Source: Clostridia bacterium (GTDB lineage: Bacteria; Bacillota; Clostridia; UBA1381; UBA9506). From it: a stretch of DNA of 64,000 nucleotides. The stretch spans positions 1 through 64,000 of the forward strand of contig JAFYXI010000003.1 of NCBI GenBank assembly GCA_017546245.1, read 5' to 3'. Position 1 is the first letter of the stretch. Each line of letters opens with the position of its first letter. Below are positions 17,956 through 25,930 of the stretch, piece after piece. The position numbers were made by a program, and so were the translations under genes. The notes below the pieces were generated by a model. That model worked only from the letters and a program-made list of their open reading frames with translations. It had not been told where the DNA came from and did no database searches.

Positions 17956-18996
17956 TTATTTTGAAGATTTTGAGATTGCTTCCCAAATACCGTTCATATA
18001 TGTAGCACCTAACGCTCTGTCATATAAGCCGTAACCCGGTTTTCCGGTTTCGCCCCAGATCATTCTTCCGTGATCGGGACGAAGATAGCCTTTAAATCCA
18101 GTATCGTAGTATGCCTTTAAAATTTCGTATACATCTAATGAACCGCAAGATGAAAGATGTCCGCTTTCTTCAAAAGAACCATCTTCTAAAATCTTAATGT
18201 TTCTAACATGAGCAAAGTGGATTCTGCCCATTGCACCATATTTTCTTACCATAGCAGTATAATCGTTGAACTTAGCACAGCCCAAGCTTCCGCTGCAAAG
18301 TGTAAGACCGTGATGCGGATCATCGTAAAGTGCTAAGAAACGGTCAATATTCTCTTCTGTGGTGATGATACGCGGAATACCAAATATTGGCCACGGCGGA
18401 TCATCCGGATGTATAGCCATGTTTACATCGCACTCTGCGGCAACAGGAATAATTTCTTCAATAAAGTGCTGAAGATTTTTCCAAAGTCCCTCTTCTCCTA
18501 TTTCTTTATAGCTTTCTACAAGTCCGCCTATTTCATCAGGAGTGTATGATGCATCCCAGCCCGGAAGTGACATCTTTGTCGGGTCCATTTTATCAACGTC
18601 TTCTTTATAATAAACCAAAGCGTTAGAGCCGTCGGCTAAAGGCTGGTCAAGTCTTGAACGAGTCCAGTCAAACACAGGCATAAAGTTATAGCAAATACAT
18701 TTAACACCTGCTTTTGCGAGTCTGCGGATATTCTCTTTATAGTTTTCGATATACTGCTCGCAATTACCTCTTCCTAATTTTATGTCTTCGTGAACAGGAA
18801 CACTTTCGATAACTTCCATTTCAAGTCCCATAGCGTTCACTTCTTTTTTCATTTCATCAATTGCTTCCTGTGGCCATACTTCGCCTGCAGGAACAGAATA
18901 TACAGCAGTAACAACACCGGTCATTCCGGGTATCTGTCTTATTTTATCCAGGGTTACCGGGTCATCTTTGCCGTACCAACGAAATGTCATTTTCAT
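17956..18996 (-). CDS. uxuA: Mannonate dehydratase
   Basis: UxuA dehydrates D-mannonate to 2-keto-3-deoxygluconate in hexuronate breakdown. The 346-aa TIM-barrel protein begins MKMTFRWYGKDDPVTLDKIR and carries ECDVNMAIHPDDPPWPIFG, SGSLGCAKFNDY, GRIHFAHVRN and YLRPDHGRMIWGE, which supply the metal-binding His, Cys, Asp and catalytic residues of the family. I placed the start at 18996 because AGGAGG lies 8 bases upstream. The reading frame stays open for another 84 codons, but that part has no ribosome binding site or homology. It leads an apparent uxuA-SDR operon and diverges from an AraC-type regulator. Confidence 0.96.
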   Translation of the reverse strand: MKMTFRWYGKDDPVTLDKIRQIPGMTGVVTAVYSVPAGEVWPQEAIDEMKKEVNAMGLEMEVIESVPVHEDIKLGRGNCEQYIENYKENIRRLAKAGVKCICYNFMPVFDWTRSRLDQPLADGSNALVYYKEDVDKMDPTKMSLPGWDASYTPDEIGGLVESYKEIGEEGLWKNLQHFIEEIIPVAAECDVNMAIHPDDPPWPIFGIPRIITTEENIDRFLALYDDPHHGLTLCSGSLGCAKFNDYTAMVRKYGAMGRIHFAHVRNIKILEDGSFEESGHLSSCGSLDVYEILKAYYDTGFKGYLRPDHGRMIWGETGKPGYGLYDRALGATYMNGIWEAISKSSK

Positions 18997-19156
18997 TAGA
19001 TTTTCCTCCTTTATAAGTATAAAATATAACTCTCCAAACATATTATAATATAAATATTTTACTATTGCCATACTAATATTGACATAAACATTGCAAATCT
19101 TGCTCTGATGTGATAGAATGATATTATAATAAGATTTTACTTTGGAGTTGAGAGCT
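18997..19156. promoter_or_regulatory. Divergent promoter region between uxuA and its AraC-type regulator
   Basis: On the minus strand a perfect TATAAT (19042-19047 on the plus strand as ATTATA) precedes uxuA, but no good -35 box is present, which fits activator control. On the plus strand TATAAT at 19125-19130 lies about 27 bases before the regulator start, and TTGACA occurs at 19079-19084. The operator itself could not be defined by eye. Confidence 0.4.
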
Positions 19157-19990
19157 GTGGTTAATGTTATATGCGCAAAAAATTCGTCTGACAGAAGCTT
19201 TTCATACACACATAAAAAGGATAACAATCCTGAAAATATTAAATTCAAGCTGCATAATCATATAGGTTATGAAATTCTGGTTTTTTTAAAGGGCGATGCC
19301 GATTTTATAGTTGAAGGAAGTTCTTACGCGCTAAAGCCTATGGATATTATTCTGACACGAAAAGACGAAATGCACAGAATATTAAACACGTCGCCCCGCA
19401 CTTATGAGCGAATAGTTATTCATCTGCAGGATTCTTTTTTTTCAGATCCGATGTCAAGTCGGTATACAGAAATATTCCTAAGCCGAAAAGCGGGCGAAAG
19501 CAATCTTATAGAGCGTGATGCCGTTAAAAAATCCGGAATTTTTGATATTCTTTTAAGAATTGAAAAATATGCAAAAGAAAAAAATCAGCAAAATGAGCTT
19601 GTTATTCGTTGTGCACTTACCGAGCTTTTGCATCAGCTAAATGAGCTTAAAACCTCCGGCGGTATAGTTCAGAACGAAACAGTTAAAAATATTATTGAAT
19701 ATATTAACTCGCATCTGCACGATGATTTAACTCTTGATGCGTTAGCTGAAAAGTTTTATATATCCAAGTATTATTTATGCCGGTGTTTTAAACAGTTTAC
19801 CGGTTTTACCGTAAACAGATATATTACTCACCGCCGAATAATGCTTGTACGCGAGTTGCACAGAGAGGGAAAAAATTTATCCGCAGCATCAAGCGAAGCC
19901 GGTTTTTCAAGCTATTCAAATTTTTATAAAGCATATGTAAACGAAACCGGATATCCCCCAAGCGAAGGACTTTCAGGAAACAGCCGATAA
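19157..19990 (+). CDS. AraC-family regulator with N-terminal cupin, probable hexuronate regulator
   Basis: The 277-aa protein has an N-terminal cupin (about residues 20-100) with KLHNHIGYEILVFLKGDADFIVEG and DEMHRILNTS, the His-rich sugar-sensing pattern. A C-terminal pair of helix-turn-helix motifs follows (about 180-277: LTLDALAEKFYISKYYLCRCFK and LSAASSEAGFSSYSNFYKAY). I chose GTG at 19157, 9 bases after GGAG at 19144-19147. TTG codons at 19142 and 19148 overlap or crowd that site. It is divergent from uxuA and most likely activates the uxuA-SDR genes in response to a uronate-derived inducer. This is inferred from position. Confidence 0.85.
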   Translation: MVNVICAKNSSDRSFSYTHKKDNNPENIKFKLHNHIGYEILVFLKGDADFIVEGSSYALKPMDIILTRKDEMHRILNTSPRTYERIVIHLQDSFFSDPMSSRYTEIFLSRKAGESNLIERDAVKKSGIFDILLRIEKYAKEKNQQNELVIRCALTELLHQLNELKTSGGIVQNETVKNIIEYINSHLHDDLTLDALAEKFYISKYYLCRCFKQFTGFTVNRYITHRRIMLVRELHREGKNLSAASSEAGFSSYSNFYKAYVNETGYPPSEGLSGNSR

Positions 19991-20010
19991 ATAAAGCAAA
20001 GGATGGTTTT

Positions 20011-20310
20011 ATGAGTTTTTATCAGGAAATATATGATTTGGTACGGCAAATACCCAAAGGAAAGGTAACAACCTATGGCAACATTGCAAAAATGCTTGGC
20101 AGACCTCGTTCGTCAAGAGTTGTAGGATATGCTCTGCACGTAAATCCCGAACCGCAGACTATACCCTGTCATCGTGTTGTAAACAGAGAGGGACGTTTAG
20201 CTCCCGGATTTGCTTTTGGAGGACCGGATGTACAAAAGCAGTTGTTAGAAAATGAGGGAGTTATTGTAAATTCTGACAATTGTGTTGATTTAGAAAAGTA
20301 TTTGTGGTAA
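20011..20310 (+). CDS. MGMT-family single-domain alkyltransferase-like protein
   Basis: This 99-aa protein matches only the C-terminal DNA-binding domain of O6-methylguanine-DNA methyltransferases. It has the helix-turn-helix IPKGKVTTYGNIAKMLGRP, the arginine-finger region SRVVGYAL and IPCHRVVNREG. The Pro-Cys-His-Arg motif is intact, unlike alkyltransferase-like (ATL) proteins, in which Trp or another residue replaces the Cys. It may therefore transfer alkyl groups, or mainly flag lesions for nucleotide excision repair. AAAGGATG precedes the ATG. It lies 20 bases after the AraC-type regulator and is probably read through from it. Confidence 0.88.
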   Translation: MSFYQEIYDLVRQIPKGKVTTYGNIAKMLGRPRSSRVVGYALHVNPEPQTIPCHRVVNREGRLAPGFAFGGPDVQKQLLENEGVIVNSDNCVDLEKYLW

Positions 20311-20317
20311 AAATGAA

Positions 20318-20357
20318 ACAAACTGCGATAAAATAAGCTTATTTTATCGCAGTTTGT
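20318..20357. terminator. 40-bp perfect palindrome, bidirectional terminator
   Basis: Bases 20318-20337 are the exact reverse complement of 20338-20357, centred on AAGCTT. A T-rich tail is seen on the minus strand. It separates the MGMT-like gene from the convergent aspartate aminotransferase gene. Confidence 0.75.
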
Positions 20358-20372
20358 CTATATTAGATTTTA

Positions 20373-21563
20373 TTAATGGGTTAATTTAATAAAGTTTTCT
20401 ACTCTGTCTATTCCCTCTTTAATGTTTTCCATACTTGTTGCATATGACCAACGTACAAAATTATCGTTACCAAAACCGCTGCACGGAACAAGTGCAACCT
20501 TTGCTTTTTCTAAAAGTGCATTTGCAAAATCGTCAGAAGAATTGATTAAGGTATCACCAATATATCTGCCCTTAAGCGCACTTATATTCATAAGAACATA
20601 GAACGCACCCTGAGGTTTTAAGCAAGAAACTCCTTCAATTGCGTTAATTCTTTCAACCATGTAATCGCGACGCTCGCGGAATGCTTTTTTCATTACAGCA
20701 ATTTCGTCCTGTCCGCCGCTTAATGCTGCAACTGTTGCAGCCTGCGCAATAGAGTTAGGATTAGATGTTGCGTGTGACTGGATGTTTGACATAACCTTTG
20801 CAATCGGTGCAGGAGCTGCGCTGTAGCCTATTCTCCATCCTGTCATTGCATAGGTCTTAGATACACCGTTAATTATAATTGTAAGATCTTTCATTTCGGG
20901 GCAGATTGCTGCAATGCTTGTAGCTTCGCCCTCGTAAACCAAATGCTCGTAAATTTCATCAGAAATAACATAAATATTATTTTCTACTGCAACTTTAGCA
21001 ATTGCACTAAGCTCTTCTTTTGTATAAACCATACCGGTCGGGTTTGACGGACTGTTTAAAACAAGAGCACGTGTTTTATCGTTAATTGCAGCTTTAAAAG
21101 CCTCTGCAGTAAACTTAAACTCGTCTTCTTCTGTTGTCTGAAGAACAACCGGAACACCGTCAGCCAGCTTAACCATTTCGGGATAGCTCACCCAGAACGG
21201 TGCAGGAATAATAACCTCGTCACCGGGATTTAATATAGCCTGAAAAGCATTAACCAACGAATGTTTTGCTCCGTTTGAAACGACAATCTGGTCAAATGTA
21301 TAGTCAAGACCGTTTTCGTCCTTTAACTTTTTACAAATAGCTTTTCTTAATTCAACTGTACCTGCCGCAGGTGTATATTTTGTTTTTCCTTCATTTATTG
21401 CTTTGATTGCGGCATCTTTAATATACTGCGGAGTATCGAAATCAGGCTCGCCTGCTCCGAAGCCAACAACATCAATACCGTCAGCTTTCATTTGCTTAAA
21501 TTTTGCATCAATTGCCAATGTAGTAGATGGACTTATACTTTTTGCTTTTTCTGAAATGTACAT
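20373..21563 (-). CDS. Aspartate aminotransferase (class I pyridoxal-phosphate enzyme)
   Basis: The enzyme interconverts aspartate and 2-oxoglutarate with oxaloacetate and glutamate, although related members also use aromatic or other amino acids. The 396-aa protein has the N-terminal VVGFGAGEPDFDTP, the NSPSNPTGMVY motif, the SDEIYEHLVYEG stretch and the PLP lysine in GVSKTYAMTGWRIGY. The C-terminal Arg for the substrate carboxylate lies in NDNFVRWSYATS, where family members usually show FIRxSYA. GGAGG lies upstream of the ATG and a clear promoter precedes it. A second class I aminotransferase is at 50715-51890. Confidence 0.9.
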   Translation of the reverse strand: MYISEKAKSISPSTTLAIDAKFKQMKADGIDVVGFGAGEPDFDTPQYIKDAAIKAINEGKTKYTPAAGTVELRKAICKKLKDENGLDYTFDQIVVSNGAKHSLVNAFQAILNPGDEVIIPAPFWVSYPEMVKLADGVPVVLQTTEEDEFKFTAEAFKAAINDKTRALVLNSPSNPTGMVYTKEELSAIAKVAVENNIYVISDEIYEHLVYEGEATSIAAICPEMKDLTIIINGVSKTYAMTGWRIGYSAAPAPIAKVMSNIQSHATSNPNSIAQAATVAALSGGQDEIAVMKKAFRERRDYMVERINAIEGVSCLKPQGAFYVLMNISALKGRYIGDTLINSSDDFANALLEKAKVALVPCSGFGNDNFVRWSYATSMENIKEGIDRVENFIKLTH

Positions 21564-21626
21564 AAAATTACATCCTCCAAATAATATTTAAACTGAATTT
21601 ATTTACATTGATAAATACCGAAAACT

Positions 21627-21655
21627 ATTGTAATACATTTTTATCAAAAATGCAA
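21627..21655 (-). promoter_or_regulatory. Promoter for the aspartate aminotransferase gene
   Basis: On the minus strand TTGCAT (21650-21655) and TACAAT (21627-21632) are 17 bases apart, about 60 bases before the start codon. Confidence 0.6.
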
Positions 21656-21663
21656 GAGAAATT

Positions 21664-22617
21664 TTAATTTTTTTCATTTTTTAACATTTTTTCTAAGAAA
21701 TTTACGAAATTTCCGTGGGTTATGGCAGTAATTAACGAATCTTGATAACCCATTTTTTTCATTTTGTCAAATAACTTATATAATTCGCCTACATTATTAA
21801 TGTCCGTCGGAGTTGATGATATGCCATCAAAATCCGTGCCCATTCCCAACACTTTTTCTCCGCCTAACGATAAAATGTGGTCAATATGTCTTATTATATC
21901 ATCAATGTTTGCGGTTTCAGAATCAGAAAGAAATACAGGGTATATATTTATTCCTATCATTCCTCTGCTTTTAATTATTGCACGTATTTGTTCATCATCA
22001 AGGTTTCTCGGGTGAGCACAAATTGCTTCTGTATTTGAATGAGATGCCATAACAGGCTTTTCAGAGGTTTCCAATACATCCCAGAACGCTTTTTTAGATG
22101 TATGTGAAACATCTACAATCATCCCCAGTCGGTTCATTTCGCGAACCACATCACGACCGAAGTCGGTAAGACCTGCTCCGCTGTTTGAAAGTGCTCCCTC
22201 TGCTACCCCGTTGTCGTGATTCCATGTAAGACCGACCGCACGAACTCCGAGTTTATAAAACATACGAAGATTTGCAAGCTCTCCGCAAAGTGCTCGGGCA
22301 TCTTCTACCGTTAACATTGCACCGATTTTATTTTCATTTATTGCTTTATGCAACGTATCACTATCGGTAATTTGCTGCAGCGTGTCTTTATTTTTTTCCA
22401 ATTCTCTGTAAAATGCATCAAACATGCCTAAAGCTTGCGAAAGACAGTTTTCAGCATTTCTGTCTATCCACGATGCAAAAAACTGAATATATCCTTTATA
22501 TTGATTCATACAGTCAATATTTAAATGTCTGTCGTTTGTTTTTAACTCTTTTCCTTGATTAAAAAGGTATCCGATTGTATCACAATGCGCATCGACAATA
22601 AAATAAGGATGTTTCAT
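21664..22617 (-). CDS. Membrane dipeptidase (peptidase M19, renal dipeptidase family)
   Basis: M19 enzymes are Zn-dependent dipeptidases of TIM-barrel fold. The 317-aa protein shows IVDAHCDTIGYL near the N-terminus (metal His and Asp), LTVEDARAL, GLTWNHDN, IVDVSHTSKKAFWD and MASHSNTEAICAHPRNL, covering the bridging Glu and the His ligands. LGMGTDFDGI follows. No signal peptide is seen, so it is probably cytosolic and recycles dipeptides, including those with D-residues. I chose the ATG at 22617, nine bases after GGAG. It overlaps none of yraN but follows it closely in the rnhB-yraN operon. Confidence 0.92.
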   Translation of the reverse strand: MKHPYFIVDAHCDTIGYLFNQGKELKTNDRHLNIDCMNQYKGYIQFFASWIDRNAENCLSQALGMFDAFYRELEKNKDTLQQITDSDTLHKAINENKIGAMLTVEDARALCGELANLRMFYKLGVRAVGLTWNHDNGVAEGALSNSGAGLTDFGRDVVREMNRLGMIVDVSHTSKKAFWDVLETSEKPVMASHSNTEAICAHPRNLDDEQIRAIIKSRGMIGINIYPVFLSDSETANIDDIIRHIDHILSLGGEKVLGMGTDFDGISSTPTDINNVGELYKLFDKMKKMGYQDSLITAITHGNFVNFLEKMLKNEKN

Positions 22618-22622
22618 TATTA

Positions 22623-22982
22623 TCACTCCGGTTCAAATGCATTTTTTATATGATTAATTTTATTTACCTTACCATTTTCGTGATATACTTCAAGTATATC
22701 AAAGCTGTAATTGTCATCCAGCTGTTTTTCTGCTATGTATGTGTATGCTGTTCGTATAAGTCTTTGTTTTTTTGCCGCAGTTACATATTCACACGGCAGA
22801 CCGAATTTATCGTTTTTACGGGTTTTCACCTCTATAAAAGAAACTGTTTCGCCAAATTTAGCTATAATATCAATTTCACCATAGGTCTTTTTATAATTGC
22901 AGTCTAATATTTTATATTTATTCTTTTTTAAATATTTACATGCCGCCTGTTCGCCCAAATCACCTATTGTTTTGGTGTTCAT
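22623..22982 (-). CDS. YraN-family (UPF0102) endonuclease-like protein
   Basis: The 119-aa protein has the restriction-endonuclease-like fold pattern: IGDLGEQAACKYLKKNKYKIL, then YGEIDIIAKF and VSFIEVKTRK, giving the Glu, Asp and Glu-x-Lys metal-binding triad. The function of YraN is not firmly established, and a Holliday-junction-resolvase-like nuclease role is often proposed. It overlaps the end of rnhB by 4 bases, which is a very common gene order in bacteria and suggests coupled translation. It is followed closely by the dipeptidase gene. Confidence 0.92.
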   Translation of the reverse strand: MNTKTIGDLGEQAACKYLKKNKYKILDCNYKKTYGEIDIIAKFGETVSFIEVKTRKNDKFGLPCEYVTAAKKQRLIRTAYTYIAEKQLDDNYSFDILEVYHENGKVNKINHIKNAFEPE

Positions 22983-23605
22983 TGGTTTTCCTCCAAACTT
23001 TTCTTAGCTAAAATTTTAGTAAGAAATGTTAAGCGATGTTCAGGACATGGTCCTAATTCCAAAATTTTTTCTGTGTGCAGCTTTGTTCCGTAACCTTTGT
23101 GCTTTTCAAACAAATATTCAGGATATTTTACCGACAGTTCATCCTTACAAAATCTGTCACGGGTAACCTTTGCAAGAATTGATGCCGCCGCAATGCTCTG
23201 GCTTTTTGCATCGCCTCCGACAACACATTCAAACGGCACGTTTAATCCTTTTGAGCGATTTCCGTCGACCAAGACGTAATCGGGAGTTATTTTAAGACCT
23301 TCTACCGCCTGTTTCATAGCTAAAAAGGTGGCATTTAAAATATTTATTTCATCAATTTTTTCTGCACTTACTGCACTTATACAATATGCTAACGCATTTT
23401 CACAAATTACATCAAAAAGCTTTTCACGTTTTTTTTCTGTAAGTTTTTTTGAATCGTTTATTTCTTCAGAGTAAAATCCGTCAGGTAAAATTACCGCTGC
23501 CGCATAAACCGGACCTGCAAGAGGTCCTCTGCCTGCTTCATCAACTCCGGCTAAAAATTTAACTTTTTCGTTTTTATATTGTTCATCGAATTCGTTTCTA
23601 AGCAT
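22979..23605 (-). CDS. rnhB: Ribonuclease HII
   Basis: RNase HII cuts RNA in RNA-DNA hybrids and removes single ribonucleotides from DNA. The 208-aa protein has GVDEAGRGPLAGPVYAAAVI with the catalytic Asp-Glu pair, VLVDGNRS with the third Asp, and AAASILAKVTRD with the fourth. I placed the start at the ATG at 23605, which has GGAGG at 9 bases. An ATG at 23623 lies inside the same upstream site. It overlaps the rbgA stop by 8 bases and yraN by 4, forming a tight lepB-rbgA-rnhB-yraN string. Confidence 0.96.
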   Translation of the reverse strand: MLRNEFDEQYKNEKVKFLAGVDEAGRGPLAGPVYAAAVILPDGFYSEEINDSKKLTEKKREKLFDVICENALAYCISAVSAEKIDEINILNATFLAMKQAVEGLKITPDYVLVDGNRSKGLNVPFECVVGGDAKSQSIAAASILAKVTRDRFCKDELSVKYPEYLFEKHKGYGTKLHTEKILELGPCPEHRLTFLTKILAKKSLEENQ

Positions 23606-24467
23606 TGATTTCTTCCTCCACATCAGGTGTTTCTAAGCTTATTCTGCCTATTCTGCACATACGGAATTCGTCAAGCACGATATTTGCAGCACGAAGCAAA
23701 TCAATTTCGCCGCCCGATATAACAAATCCGCGCTTTTTGCCAATCAGTTCTAAAAGTTCGTATCCTGCTAAGCCATCGGTATCATCAAGCTTATATCTTG
23801 CACAAAGCTCTGCTTTATATGTGCCGTTTAAAAATTCCAGCAGCTTGCAGGCTAAGGTTTCTACATCGATTATTTCGTCTTTAATAGAGCCGACATAAGC
23901 AAGGTTAAGGCCTGTTTGCTCGTCTTCAAATTTTGGCCATAAAATTCCGGGAGTATCTAAAAGCTCAATTCCGTTTTTAAGACGAATCCATTGCTTTCCT
24001 CTTGTAACACCCGGGCGGTCACCGGTAACCGCACTTGCTCTGCCTGCAAATTTGTTTATAAATGAAGATTTGCCGACATTCGGTATTCCAACAACCATTA
24101 CCTTTACAGAACGGCCAACCATACCTTTTTCTGCCTGTTTTTCCAATTTGTCCTTAAGGACATTTCTTATTTTATCTGCTATAAAATTAAGATTTTTGGC
24201 ATGAACGCTGTCTAAGAGCACCGCCTCTATTCCTTTTTTCTTAAAATACTCTACCCACTTGCGATTTATTTCTTCATCAGCCAGGTCTGCCTTATTTAAA
24301 ATGATAAGTCTGGGTTTTGAGCCAACTATTGTATTTATTTCAGGATTTTGCGAAGATACGGGTAATCTTGCATCTAAAAGCTCGACCACAATATCAATTA
24401 AGCCAAGCTGTTCTGTCATCATTCGGCGTGTTTTTGCCATATGCCCCGGAAACCATTGCAGATTCAT
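23598..24467 (-). CDS. rbgA: Ribosome biogenesis GTPase RbgA (YlqF)
   Basis: RbgA is a circularly permuted GTPase needed for late assembly of the 50S subunit. The 289-aa protein starts MNLQWFPGHMAKTRRMM. The G4 motif LNKADL (near residue 60) comes before the G1 loop GIPNVGKSSF (near 125) and G3 DTPGILWP, which is the permuted order of the YlqF group. The C-terminal ANTAR-like helical region is present. The ATG at 24467 was chosen on homology. The frame is open for 34 more codons upstream with no fitting start. rbgA next to rnhB and lepB/rplS is standard in Bacillota. Confidence 0.96.
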   Translation of the reverse strand: MNLQWFPGHMAKTRRMMTEQLGLIDIVVELLDARLPVSSQNPEINTIVGSKPRLIILNKADLADEEINRKWVEYFKKKGIEAVLLDSVHAKNLNFIADKIRNVLKDKLEKQAEKGMVGRSVKVMVVGIPNVGKSSFINKFAGRASAVTGDRPGVTRGKQWIRLKNGIELLDTPGILWPKFEDEQTGLNLAYVGSIKDEIIDVETLACKLLEFLNGTYKAELCARYKLDDTDGLAGYELLELIGKKRGFVISGGEIDLLRAANIVLDEFRMCRIGRISLETPDVEEEINA

Positions 24468-24486
24468 TAACCTCGTCCTTTCATAA

Positions 24487-24512
24487 TAAAAATAGGGCGG
24501 CATAACCACCCT
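24487..24512 (-). terminator. Terminator after lepB
   Basis: On the minus strand AGGGTGG and CCGCCCT (one G-T wobble) form a 7-bp stem followed by ATTTTTATT. It may be leaky, because rbgA starts only about 20 bases further on. Confidence 0.7.
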
Positions 24513-24519
24513 GTATTTT

Positions 24520-25206
24520 TTATTTTTCAGTTTTTGGCACATCTTTATAAAGTCCGCCGAACTTATCAAGCGGAAGGATTCTTAAAGATGCCTTTCCTAC
24601 TATTTCATCAAACTTTACAACACCGATAGAACGGCTGTCTTGTGAGTTGTTTCGGTTATCACCCATTACAAATACTGTGTCTTCAGGAACAACAATCGGA
24701 TAATTGTATCTTGAACCGACACGCAAAGGATGAATTTTATCCTTAATATACGGTTCATCGAGCATTACACCGTCAACATACACATCTCCGGTTTTGGAGT
24801 CAATATCAATTTCCTGCCCCGGAACTGCAATTACTCTTTTAACAATGTGCTTGCCCAGAGCTTCTGATTTTACGATTACAATATCGTGCTGCTCGGGCTT
24901 ATATAAAAATTTGGTAACAACCAAACGTTGTTTGTTTACGAGTGTAGGCAGCATAGAATCGCCCTCTACCTGAACAATCGCAAAGAAAAACTGATTTATT
25001 ATAAGTGCAACAACAAGTGCAATTGCAATTGCCTGAGTCCATTCGTAAAACTCTTTTAACCACGCACTTTTTTTAGCTTTCGGCTTTTCTTCATCATATT
25101 CGGTCATATCAAATGTCATATATTCTTCTTCAATTTCTTCCGTATCGTTTTCAAATTCTTCAGCATCAAATACTTTAGCGGTAAATTCTTTTTTTTCTGA
25201 ATCCAT
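24520..25206 (-). CDS. lepB: Signal peptidase I
   Basis: LepB removes signal peptides from secreted proteins on the outer face of the membrane. The 228-aa protein has an acidic cytosolic N-terminus (about residues 1-45), one membrane helix (about 55-75: AIAIALVVALIINQFFFAIV), the catalytic Ser in VEGDSMLPT, the catalytic Lys in KRVIAVPGQ and the MGDNRNNSQDSR box. The acidic tail rich in Asp and Glu before the helix is unusually long for a Gram-positive SipS-type enzyme. It lies between rplS and rbgA on the same strand. AGGAGG is 11 bases upstream of the ATG. Confidence 0.96.
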   Translation of the reverse strand: MDSEKKEFTAKVFDAEEFENDTEEIEEEYMTFDMTEYDEEKPKAKKSAWLKEFYEWTQAIAIALVVALIINQFFFAIVQVEGDSMLPTLVNKQRLVVTKFLYKPEQHDIVIVKSEALGKHIVKRVIAVPGQEIDIDSKTGDVYVDGVMLDEPYIKDKIHPLRVGSRYNYPIVVPEDTVFVMGDNRNNSQDSRSIGVVKFDEIVGKASLRILPLDKFGGLYKDVPKTEK

Positions 25207-25302
25207 TGCTGTTTTATCCTCCTTTAATTAATCAATGGGATAAGAAAACACAGGATATATCCTATGCTTTATTATCCCCTTAATAAAATGTGCGGATTGT
25301 AT

Positions 25303-25332
25303 AAATCGGGACGGCAAAAACCGCCCCGATTT
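25303..25332 (-). terminator. Hairpin after rplS, possible terminator
   Basis: AAATCGGGACGG (25303-25314) and CCGCCCCGATTT (25321-25332) form a 12-bp stem with one mismatch. No strong U tract follows on the minus strand, so it may be a weak terminator or a processing/stability hairpin between rplS and lepB. Confidence 0.45.
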
Positions 25333-25372
25333 CACATTTTCGTATTGTTGGCAATCAATATGCCAAAAGAGC

Positions 25373-25714
25373 TTACAGACGCTCTTTAACTTTTGCTGCC
25401 TTACCAACTCTGTCACGCAGATAGAACAGGCGAGCACGTCTGATTTTACCTTTTCTCACAATCTCGATTTTATCGATTTTAGGAGAATTTACAGGGAATG
25501 TACGTTCAACACCTGTGCCGTAAGAAATACGTCTTACAGTAAAGGTCTGCTGAATGCCGCCATGCTGAATTTTGATGATTGTTCCTTCAAACACCTGAAT
25601 TCTTTCGCGGTTACCCTCTTTAACCTTAACATGCACTTTAACGGTGCTACCAACCTCTAACTTAGGAAGGTCAGTTCTGATTTGGTCTTTTGTTAATTCT
25701 TTGATAATGTCCAT
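25373..25714 (-). CDS. rplS: 50S ribosomal protein L19
   Basis: L19 lies at the 30S-50S interface of the ribosome. The 113-aa product is full length and has [24 protein letters not shown], the KIQHGG and [17 protein letters not shown] box, and ends in [12 protein letters not shown], all typical. The ATG at 25714 has AGGAGG 6 bases upstream. The reading frame stays open through the leader but that part has no ribosome binding site. It is transcribed from the promoter at 25814-25842 through a structured leader and followed by a hairpin and then lepB. Confidence 0.98.
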   Translation of the reverse strand: MDIIKELTKDQIRTDLPKLEVGSTVKVHVKVKEGNRERIQVFEGTIIKIQHGGIQQTFTVRRISYGTGVERTFPVNSPKIDKIEIVRKGKIRRARLFYLRDRVGKAAKVKERL

Positions 25715-25807
25715 TTTTATCCTCCTCTCCGTCCAAACGTTCATACCCAAAATTAAATTGGCAGAGGACCGTTCGTATTGCCCAAGCAGGCAAACATACC
25801 TGCACGA
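25715..25807 (-). promoter_or_regulatory. Structured 5' leader of rplS (L19-leader-like)
   Basis: About 93 nt separate the inferred transcription start from the L19 start codon. The minus strand contains short complementary blocks such as TTGCC/GGCAA, and the GGACGGAGAGGAGG stretch near the start codon can pair with the upstream CGGTCCTCTGCC. Pairing would hide the AGGAGG site, as expected for L19 autoregulation. Named L19 leader families exist in Firmicutes. A match was not tested. Confidence 0.45.
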
Positions 25808-25813
25808 TCTAGT

Positions 25814-25842
25814 ATTATACAATAAAAATTACCAAATATCAA
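25814..25842 (-). promoter_or_regulatory. Promoter for rplS
   Basis: On the minus strand TTGATA (25837-25842) and a perfect TATAAT (25814-25819) are 17 bases apart. Confidence 0.75.
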
Positions 25843-25930
25843 GTGTTTTTTTAATATTTTGCAAAATTTTTTATTCATTATAGATTTTGCACTTTCATAT
25901 AAATATAAAGAGCCGAAAAGGAGTGATTTT

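Noticed and set aside
18997-19248. 84-codon extension of uxuA into the divergent spacer
   Set aside because: AGGAGG supports the start at 18996, the extension overlaps the AraC regulator and its promoter region, and it shows no homology.
25228-25437. Minus-strand frame overlapping the rplS end and the following spacer
   Set aside because: It overlaps rplS in another frame, has no ribosome binding site and no domain, and is interrupted by the terminator-like hairpin.
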